Origin: Poa pratensis
Lineage: Eukaryota > Streptophyta > Magnoliopsida > Poales > Poaceae
Length of the DNA stretch: 64,000 nt
Direction of reading: 5' to 3'
Assembly: GCA_947311845.1 (NCBI GenBank)
Contig: CAMZMU010000027.1
Location: forward strand, 50,038,345-50,102,344
Shown here: piece by piece, positions 56,947 to 64,000 of the stretch
Position numbering within the stretch: the stretch's first letter is position 1
Layout: the number at the start of each line of letters is the position of its first letter
Made by a program: the position numbers and the translations under genes
The notes under the pieces: generated by a model
Databases searched by the model: none
Told to the model about the DNA's origin: nothing
Seen by the model: only the letters and a program-made list of their open reading frames with translations

Positions 56947-57338
56947 TTGCATTATGTCATTATAACGTTGTGTCTTCTGCAGCTTTGAGACGTTGTCAAG
57001 ATCCTCATAGTTAAGTGACTCAAGGTCAGGCATGTCATCATCACCATCCTCATTAACACCTGCTGCCTCCACATTCTCTTCTTCCTGAAAAGTTTGAGAA
57101 TAGATTAAGAAATTCACGAAAAATATATCCTAAATATTTCTACACAGAAGACACAGCAATCAACTCACAGGATGAGCTTCATTGTCTGACAGTTCATCAA
57201 GATCAGCGAGGAAAGAATCAGCAAGGCTTGCCTGTGATATAGCACCATTTAGAATCATGAGACACTAGAATACAGTCGAAAAAGTGCAAATTAAAAACTG
57301 AGCAGTTATTTAATACTAGGAGCTAAAAGGAACTCACC
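56947..57338 (-). pseudogene. PRP31: PRP31 (pre-mRNA-processing factor 31) 5' fragment, three exons
   Basis: Exon 57231-57169 encodes ASLADSFLADLDELSDNEAHP (21 codons). Exon 57084-56947 encodes EEENVEAAGVNEDGDDDMPD, then LESLNYEDLDNVSKLQKTQR and YNDIMQ. Both match the very N-terminus of plant PRP31, a U4/U6 snRNP protein needed for tri-snRNP assembly. Splice sites are canonical (AG/GT, donors GTGAGT and GTATGT). The start codon would be the last codon of an upstream exon ending ...AAAATTATG at 57338, joined in phase. The remaining Nop-domain exons are absent downstream. So this is a captured or truncated gene 5' end, not the functional gene. Confidence 0.85.
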
Positions 57339-57569
57339 ATAATTTTGGCCCGAGCTTTCCCGGCAGCAGCAAAAGCTCCCAGGCTAGACCTATTAAGTTA
57401 TTGAACAGGATGATCAGCTCTGTTACACTTGCACGTAATATGTAGTGGCCCAACAGGCACCGGGAGAATGTACAAACATAATGTGATATTGATAGAAAAA
57501 TAATACTAATGTATGACAAACATGGGTCCCTATGGATATTAGCACAATCAAAAAAAAATATCATGGTTT

Positions 57570-57643
57570 ACTATATATTACAAAACAAATTAAACCCAAC
57601 AAATTAAACCATGATGGGTTTAATTTGTTTTGTAATATATAGT
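57570..57643. repeat. Perfect 28-bp inverted repeat (hairpin)
   Basis: The arm 57570-57597 (starting ACTATATATTACAAAACAAA) is the exact reverse complement of 57616-57643, with an 18-nt loop. It lies about 230 bp upstream of the PRP31 fragment's first exon. Possible origins are a folded MITE, a small-RNA-like hairpin or a repair palindrome. Confidence 0.85.
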
Positions 57644-57770
57644 TCAATTTGACAACATACTGAAGAAAACTTTACCCCTGCCTATGGGACACACGGTGTA
57701 CCCACACTCCTTTGTTTCTTAAAAGTAGCTTAGAGTGTGGTTCTACATTGGAAATGTCTTTTGGTTCATA

Positions 57771-57850
57771 CTCTCCGTATTTTTTAGCATTGCATTAAAA
57801 CATGTATAGATATTAAAAAAAATTACGTTTAAAAACGGAGGGAAAAGGAG
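57771..57850. mobile_element. Degenerate Stowaway MITE, about 80 bp
   Basis: CTCTCCGTATTTTTTAGC at the left and AAAAACGGAGGGAAAAGGAG at the right, with TA outside both. The right end carries a small insertion in the GGAGGGAG motif. Confidence 0.6.
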
Positions 57851-57852
57851 TA

Positions 57853-58547
57853 GGATTGTATGGTCCCACTACGCAAAATTCGTAATTTAAAATGTCAACA
57901 AATTTAAAAGAGAGGGTCCACCTGGGTCGCGCTTCTCTGTTCGTTCTCTTCTCGCATCGCCCCAACACGAATAAAGCTTCTCTCAAAACAAAACAAAAAA
58001 GAACACCAAGTCAAAAAAAAAAAAGAACACGAACAAAGCTAAAAGGAAAGCTTCAAACAGAGGAACCAGCGGCCGCAGCGGCAACTATCACGGCGGTTGG
58101 CGGCGGGATTCCTCGCGGCGACATCTCCCCCACGAGCTAGGTACGATCTCCTCCCTCATTACGGCGGCAACTCCCACGGCTGAGAGCTAGGGTTAGGATT
58201 AGGGTTGGTGACGAGCTCGCTGGTCGCCGCTCCCTTCTCTTGTTTCGATTTGTCGCTCATCCCTGCTCCTACTAACTGTGCCGTCTTAGATTTAGATGCA
58301 GATGATAGATTTTGGATTTGGGCGAGTGGTTTCATAAATACGTCCATGTATATAAGCATCTTGTTAAGCCTTGAAAAATACAGATCCATGTACTCGTCCA
58401 TGCACTTGTGATAGCGAATGACCCAGGCCCAAGAGAATGGGTTCGGGTGGAGATTTTCTGATTAGTGCTCTGAGTATCTATTCTTATTAATTTTTGTACT
58501 CCCGTTCTTTTCAAGCTGTTTTGCTAGTGGTTTCATTGCTCTGCTAA
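57853..58547. other. Gene-leader-like stretch, not assigned
   Basis: CT- and A-rich sequence, then GC-rich (58060-58140) with a donor-like GAGCTAG|GTACGATCTCC at about 58139. This resembles a 5' UTR exon on the plus strand without an identifiable coding exon. AGGGTTAGGATTAGGGTTGG (58187-58206) is telomere-like but only two imperfect units. Confidence 0.3.
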
Positions 58548-58556
58548 TCTCTACTA

Positions 58557-59162
58557 CTCCATCCGTTCCTTTATATAAGGCGCCTAAGCTTTTTGAAAAA
58601 ATTCCTAAATATAGTGCGCACTTGTATTATACGGTGCTTCAGAAGGAAAAATACGCCTCAGCTGAAGCAGATGAGATCCCTGAAATCGGGGAGATGTGAT
58701 TTTGTAGTTAATTGCTTCACGTAAAGGATGCACCGTATGCACGTACCAAAGAATTGCATGCACCTTCCATAATTAGCATTCTAGTTTTTCTCTCTCTCAC
58801 GTAGCTTAAATAGGAAACCTCACGTAGCTAGCTTAGGTACCTAGCGTACAGTTAGGTTTCACGTACTGTTTAGAGAATTAGGAGCGCTTGTTTGGCTGAA
58901 AAATTCGGCGCCAAACTGTTTCCCGCGAGAGAGAGAAAGAAGCAATCTGGGAAAGAGATCGTGGAGTTAGCGGGCGCAATTAATTCTTGCGATCGTTTTT
59001 TCGGAGAGATATGATCGGAGGGATTCTTTCCAATTCTTGGCTGATACGGACCACTTCCTTTCCCTTTTTTCTAGGCCCAATTAAGTCCAATACGTACACT
59101 ATACTGTTGTGTTAATATTCGTGCAAAAAGCTTAGACGCCTTATATAAAGGAACGGAGGGAG
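58557..59162. mobile_element. Tc1/mariner (long Stowaway-like) element, 606 bp
   Basis: Ends CTCCATCCGTTCCTTTATAT and, reversed, CTCCCTCCGTTCCTTTATAT agree over about 40 bp (to AAGCTTTTTG) with few mismatches. TA lies on both sides (58555-58556, 59163-59164). No transposase frame is left, so it is a deletion derivative. Confidence 0.88.
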
Positions 59163-60601
59163 TATATAATATGGTTTCAGGGGATGGTTGATACGTTTTT
59201 AAATTTTCCAATTTTGCCCTTGCACTACTAAAATATTGCACCTTGTGCCACCGCCAAGTGATAATGAGCGGTTCGCTATTCTAACCCGTGACTCCAGTCC
59301 GCCGCCAAAGTCCCCCAATCCGCGCTCTGATCTCGGCCACCGGCCTCTTGCTGCTCGCAGTGCTCCGGGCCCCGACCTGGGCACCGACGAGCGAGGAGGC
59401 GCTCCTTGATGTCGCAACCAACTCCGCCCGCGTTGCGATGCCGGCTGACTCCCTGCCTCCGCCGAGGTCTGCTGCTCCTACCCCGATACCTAAGCCCCAC
59501 CGCCTCCGTCTGATTTTGGCCCTCCGTCGATGGCCTCTCACGTGACCCGAGCCGGCTCGCCACCGGATGCGATTCGTCGCCGCATCTCTGGCTCGACGGC
59601 AGCGGCGCAGAAGAGTTGAGGATGCCCTCCTCCGATTCCCAATTGATGCGGGCTCCAGCGCTAGCGTAGAGGAGCGCGGCCGGGCGTATGCTAGGCTCCT
59701 CAGCCGATTCGCGACCCGGCGTGCTGGACGGGGCACGGGGGCCGGCTACTAGAGAAGTGGAGAAGGGAGACGAAGGGAGGGGAGACCGACTGCTGCAGGG
59801 CTGGAGAAGGGAGGAGTAGAAGGGGATCGCTCGTGCTACTGCTGCTTACTGTCGCTGATTATTGCTGCCGCTGTTTGTCGTGGCCATGGTCTTGCTCTAC
59901 TGGTGCCAGCGAGACTTAGAGGCGTCGCATCAGGCGACGATCTCGGCGTGGAGGTCGGCGACCCTGCGCTACGGCGGCCGCGCTGAAGGCGCCAGTGCCC
60001 TGGATTCCAGAGTCGTGCACGTTTCGCCCCGCGAACAAATGGTGGCGAGAGCTTCAAGGAATACGGCGGACCTGCACCTACCTCACCGAGCCCCTCTGCC
60101 TCTTTGGATCCCTCGCACCACCATACTCTCCCCTGTGGTTCACCTCCGGCTCCACCCCTCTCAGTGCCCGGCGACCTCCTCCTCATCTCGTTCGCGCCGT
60201 GCTGCTGGTTCTTTGGTGTTCGTGCAGGAGCCGAGGTGTGGGCGCGCAGTTCATGTGGAGTCTGATGCGGACGAGCTCGTCCGCCATGACCCTGCATCGG
60301 TGTTCTATTTCCCGATTTGAGATTTTTCCTGTCGGAATTATGACCAGAGATGAACGATTGTATACTTGTGTACTTGTAGCTATTTGCTTCCCTGTCAGAA
60401 TATTAATTTTCTATGCTACCTTTTTGGTTATACCATATTATCATAAGCTGGGATACATCGATGCATTATCCAATCATGCAGTGTATAAGACTTGGATAGA
60501 AAATTAGGATGCTGTCCAGATGATAACTTGCTATTTTTTACTTCAGTTTTGACAATAGAAACAGATGCATGATGCTTTTTTGTTGACTGATTTACTCAAA
60601 T
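59163..60601. other. GC-rich low-copy-looking stretch inside the putative Helitron
   Basis: From about 59280 to 60330 GC-rich, with short overlapping ORFs in many frames (for example 59862-60320 on plus), none of which I recognise. This is consistent with captured gene fragments or untranslated exon sequence. 60330-60585 is AT-rich and ends in GACTGATTTACTCAAAT. Confidence 0.4.
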
Positions 60602-61775
60602 GTTCTAGCATCTATGAAAGGGCATGGCGTCCCCATGTGTGTTTTGGTAATTAATAACAATCCCTATGGACTAATGGTTGCATTGAATTATACTTGTAGT
60701 GTTTATCCATAGACCATGCTTGAACTCCATATGTTGGATTCAAGGTTGATGCCTTGAATATATTGATATAATGAAGTATTTGGCATCAAGATCATCGAGG
60801 TGTATGGATATATACTTGATATGATCAAGAAGAAGAGTATGTGATGACCAAGTTATTATTCGAGGAGTTATCCGATGTTTGGTCATATGTGAGTTGAGCA
60901 TATTGCAAGTATGTCTTGAAGAAAAGGATTAGTGATCATTCATGGTTTTCTTCAAGACATCGTCTATTGAAAAGAGAAAAAAAGATACAAGGTTGATCAA
61001 GATATTGATCAACTCACAAAGCTAAAAGATGTACCAAGTGGGATCATGTATCTCTTGGTATGCCCATGAAGGATGACGTCAAGTGGTGATCGTCATCAAG
61101 CTTGAGTTGTGCAAGTTCAAGATAAGTATCTCGAAGATATTATATGTTTGAAGCTTGCCACCCATTTGGAGATAATGGTCAAGTGAAGATGTGCCGATGA
61201 GAGGCTCTCCCATAGTGGAGTATGGGGGAGAAATATGTGGATCTTCACCAAGCGAAGCGCAATCAAGAAAGGTGGTCCACTTGAGAAGATCAAGATCGTC
61301 ATCATCTAGTCAAGTGGAATGCGCAAGGCAAAGGTATGATCTTGATAGGGTTTCTATTTTACCGGTCTCATGTTGTTAGTCGGGAGACCGAGTTATAGGA
61401 TAGATACCGTACTATCAAAAGGGGCTCTCGACTAAAGCTTAAGCGTATCAGTTGGAGAGAGCTCAAACCTTTGCATACTTGGTATCATCATCTTTCTTGG
61501 TTCTTATTTGGTTTTTCTCCTAGTTGGGTTTTGGTGCTTGTCGTGATCTTCATGACAAGCCCAAGTTCTTCGAAAACGGATTTTGGTTTGAAAACTTGTT
61601 GCGTTTTCGTGTCGGAAATATTATCGGTTTATCCGTGAGAAAGTTCCACACCTTCATATGTGTGTCAACTTAACTCTTTTTGTAGCAAAGCTCTCGTCGT
61701 TATCTTTACAACAAAGTTGGTTTCATCTCATTTGGAGTTTTCCAGGCCGAGTTTGTTGTTTTGCTGTTTTCTAGG

Positions 61776-62058
61776 CCGGAGTCTCCGGTGCCTAGGACCG
61801 GAGTCTCCGGACTCATAGCTTTTTCTCGGAGAGTGTTTTTGGAGGTTCACCTCCTGGCCTAGGCCGGAGTATCCGGCCCTTGGGCCGGAGTCTCCGCCCC
61901 TGGTCCGGAGTTTCCGGCCCCTGTGGCCGGAATCTTTGCCCGAGCTGCTCCGTGGCTGAAGTGGTTCACCCCCTGGTGGGGGCCGGAGTTTCCGCCCCAG
62001 GGGGGCGGAGTATCCGCCCCAGCCCGGAGTCTCCGGTCACTTGGGCCGGAGTCTCCGG
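61776..62058 (+). repeat. Array of ten CCGGAGTCTCCGG-type palindromes
   Basis: Copies start at 61776, 61798, 61864, 61885, 61905, 61926, 61983, 62006, 62024 and 62046, with variants in the centre (TCT, TAT, TTT) and some with weakened right arms. Five or six are intact 13-base palindromes around one base. The spacing is irregular (about 18-65 bp). The block ends 39 bp before a TATA box. Confidence 0.85.
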
Positions 62059-62096
62059 TGTTAAACTGGCTGCAACGGCTCTTTTTCTGGGAGGGG

Positions 62097-62104
62097 TATA
62101 AATA
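62097..62104 (+). promoter_or_regulatory. TATA box
   Basis: TATAAATA in the context GAGGGGTATAAATACCCCTC, itself a near palindrome. A pyrimidine-rich stretch with TTGTTTTCTCTCTTCTCC follows about 50 bp downstream. This looks like the promoter of the 2.55-kb element. Confidence 0.5.
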
Positions 62105-62356
62105 CCCCTCCACCTACCTCCAGCCAGCCAGCTCTGCCCGGCCCGATTTGTTTTCTCTCTTCTCCATTGTTGCAAGCTCAAAACTACTAGATCTCCCAAT
62201 CCCCCCACCCAAACTCGTTGATCTTTGGAGGATTGAAGGAGAAGACCTAGATCTATTGTTCCACCAATCCATCTCTCCTCTAAGTGAGGGAAAGCCTTTG
62301 GATTTAGATCTTGGAGTTCCATTTGTTGAGTTCTTCCTTGTTCTTCCTCTCTCTCT

Positions 62357-62375
62357 CCCCCCCCCCCCCCCCCCC
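62357..62375 (+). repeat. C19 homopolymer
   Basis: Nineteen C residues after a CT-repeat. A second tract of eleven C residues is at 63112-63122. Confidence 0.9.
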
Positions 62376-63169
62376 ACAAGCATTAGTTGCTTTTGGTGGG
62401 ATTTGAGAGTGAAGGATTTTGAGCACTTCTTGTGTTCTTGCCCATTGCATCGGTTGCATCGGTTTGATTTCTCCACGGTGATACGTGGAAATCGAAGTTG
62501 AGAAGATTGTTACTCTTGGGTACTTGGAGTGCCCTTGACGGTCCTAGTTGATCTCGGAGTTTCGGTGGCTCGCGGGATTGTTGGGAGCCTCCAATTAAGT
62601 TGTGGAGACGCGCCCCAACCTTGTGATTCTTGTGGCTTTGGGAGTCGCGGGAATTCGGTGAGAGCCTCCAATTAAGTTGTGGAGTGTGTCTCATCCTTGT
62701 ACGGGTTCGGTGACCACCCTTAAGTGTCCCATAGTGGTTCGTGGCACTCCGCATTGGTGGAGGCACGAAGGAGATTACGGTGTGCCATTTGATGGCTATT
62801 CGGGGATCACTTTGTGACTCCGCACCGCTCCAACAGAGACGTAGCTTCCATTGGGAAGTGAACTTGGGATAAATCATCGTCTCCAAGTGCCTCGGTATTT
62901 CTATACTCGAGCTTCTTACTTATGCTATTTACTTTGTGATAGCCATCGAGCTTGAAGTAATATATCTTGCTATCACATATTTGCTTGTATTGTTTACCAT
63001 AAGTTGTTGGTGCACGTAGGTAAACCTAGCTTATTTAGGTTTCGTGCTTGATAAATTAAACACTAGTTTTATTCAAGCCTAAACCATAAAGAATTTTAAA
63101 TCGCCTATTCACCCCCCCCCCCTCCCTAGGCGACATCGGTGTCCTTTCGGTCTACTGATTTACTCAAAT

Positions 63170-63696
63170 TATGTCAGCAGGCAATGACTTAGTAGTGGCA
63201 TATGTTGTGTTTACGATCACTGAATTTAGAACATTTCGCTTTATCTAGGAAACAATAGATAACAACATTAAGTTACAAAGGATTTATTGGTGCGGATTTG
63301 TCAAAAAAAAAGTTATTTTCTTACCATGGTCATCTCCGACCGTTGTGGCTGCTTTTATAAGGAGATCGACATTGACATGCCCCCAAAAGGTAGGCCGTCT
63401 TGAGAATCCGCTTCGGTGTGCCCGACAAGGAGATGCAATTCCGCAAGTGCCAATGTATCTGAATGCACTAAAACATACACTTTGTGGAGGATAAGACCGT
63501 CGACACAACCTCCACAAGTATGTATGATGTGTGCCCATGCTTTGTTCGCTCACCTAACCTAGAGTTCATCTTATTTTCCACACTAAAGATTTATGCTGAA
63601 ACAAGGGAAGTATGGGTGAAGTGAAATCTAACATATTTCAAATGATTTTAAACAACATCAAAAGAAACATATTATTTCAGGATGGGTTTATGGAGA
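63170..63696. other. Helitron 3' interior, nothing recognised
   Basis: Mixed sequence without a recognisable coding exon. It leads into the hairpin and CTAG end at 63697-63725. Confidence 0.4.
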
Positions 63697-63954
63697 CCCG
63701 TTGCAACGCACGGGCACTTTGCTAGTAAGAGTAATAATATGTTCAAAGATGAAATGCAAGCGTAGATGCTTTATTTTATAGGTAATTAAGCTAATTAGTA
63801 TTGTTGATATATGATGCCTATGTGGGCAGAGCAATGAACATCAAAATACCATTTCGAGATAGTGTATATATGTGGATTTTTTAGTACTAATTTCTTAAAT
63901 TGGTCTAATAGCAAATGCATGCTAGCATTTTGTACTAATGCTTCATTTTTAGTA

Positions 63955-64000
63955 CACCCTCTGTTCACTAATATAAAATGTTTTGACAAACTAAATTAGC
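63955..64000 (+). mobile_element. Stowaway MITE (Thalos-like), left end, cut by window
   Basis: After TA (63953-63954) the sequence CACCCTCTGTTCACTAATAT and AAAATGTTTTGAC matches the well-known Triticeae Stowaway start CTCCCTCTGTTCACTAATAT. The rest lies outside the window. The 63726-63950 interval before it shows nothing recognised. Confidence 0.75.

Larger units (their letters stand above)
60602..63153. mobile_element. 2.55-kb unclassified insertion with 16-bp flanking repeats
   Basis: Perfect direct repeats ACTGATTTACTCAAAT (60586-60601 and 63154-63169) bracket it. Near its ends GAAAGGGCATGGCG (60616) and, reversed, GAAAGGACACCGATG (63148) resemble imperfect inverted ends. Inside are a palindrome array, a TATA box, a C19 tract and a C11 tract, and no significant coding. 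It resembles an LTR-like or large non-autonomous element. Class undecided: 16 bp is too long for LTR or cut-and-paste duplication. Confidence 0.55.
58548..63725 (+). mobile_element. Probable Helitron with captured GC-rich sequence
   Basis: The 3' end is strong: an 18-nt hairpin CCCGT-TGCAACGC-ACGGG (63697-63714), seven bases, then CTAG (63722-63725) followed by T, matching the grass Helitron end TGCAACGCACGGGCA...CTAG. A candidate 5' end TCTCTACTA (58548) after A fits the grass TCTMTAYTA consensus. A 606-bp Stowaway-like element sits at its TA, and a 2.55-kb element is inserted at 60602. What remains is about 2 kb, with a GC-rich part that may be captured gene sequence. No helicase coding, so non-autonomous. 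The 5' end is inference. Confidence 0.55.

Noticed and set aside
58187..58206. Interstitial telomere repeat
   Set aside because: Only about two imperfect TTAGGG-like units; also common in plant leaders (telo-box-like), so not evidence of a telomere.
59836..60320. Overlapping 150-residue ORFs on both strands
   Set aside because: Open on both strands because of GC content; no motif, so not called as genes.
60627..63150. Copia solo LTR based on the ACCCCCCCC...CTAGGCGACATC end
   Set aside because: The ends are not TG...CA with a 5-bp duplication; the direct repeat is 16 bp, so it is left unclassified.
1..64000. CRISPR array, bacterial operons, prokaryotic signals
   Set aside because: The window is plainly plant nuclear DNA; direct repeats belong to transposons.

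Overview
This is plant nuclear DNA, almost certainly from a Triticeae grass (wheat, Aegilops or barley group). The evidence is dense nesting of large Gypsy LTR retrotransposons, Stowaway MITEs with CTCCCTCCG ends and TA duplications, a grass-type Helitron terminus, a plant LINE, and GC-rich grass exons (a CYP71-like P450, a PP2C and PRP31). No complete, undamaged protein-coding gene was found. The family names of the LTR elements are not certain, so they are called A to F here.

Left part (1-39255) is a retrotransposon nest. A (+, 1-5714, cut by the window edge) sits in the gag of D (-). B (+, 7010-28990) sits in an LTR of D, with target duplication CTTGT/CTTGC. C (-, 10132-24644, a Tat-type Gypsy element with TAGAG duplications and almost identical LTRs) sits in the protease part of B. 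D continues at 28991-32165. There it is fused, at a TTTTAT microhomology, to a B-family element E (-). E therefore runs from a B-type LTR to an A/D-type LTR. To its right a further B-type LTR (F, +) faces E in inverted orientation. A, B, D and E show only gag and aspartic-protease coding and no reverse transcriptase. C carries gag-pol on the minus strand. It also carries, on the plus strand, a TATA-led six-exon gene with a transposase_28-like (PF04195-type) region. Its splice phases all agree, but it has three disabling lesions.

Middle part (39256-52849) is a dead cytochrome P450 gene on the minus strand, broken by three elements with clean target duplications. A 455-bp hAT-like MITE lies in exon 1 (8-bp duplication). 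An 8.6-kb LINE interval lies two bases inside the intron (16-bp duplication overlapping the splice-donor region). A 1.03-kb Mutator-like element lies at the intron/exon 2 border (9-bp duplication). The LINE itself holds a 1603-bp solo LTR of the A family with duplication GTGTC.

Right part (52850-64000) is gene-fragment and DNA-transposon territory. It has a PP2C pseudogene with a Tourist-like MITE, a three-exon fragment of the splicing factor PRP31, a perfect 28-bp hairpin, and several Stowaway elements. A probable Helitron (58548-63725) ends in a textbook hairpin plus CTAG. It contains a 2.55-kb insertion flanked by 16-bp direct repeats, with an array of ten CCGGAGTCTCCGG-type palindromes upstream of a TATA box.
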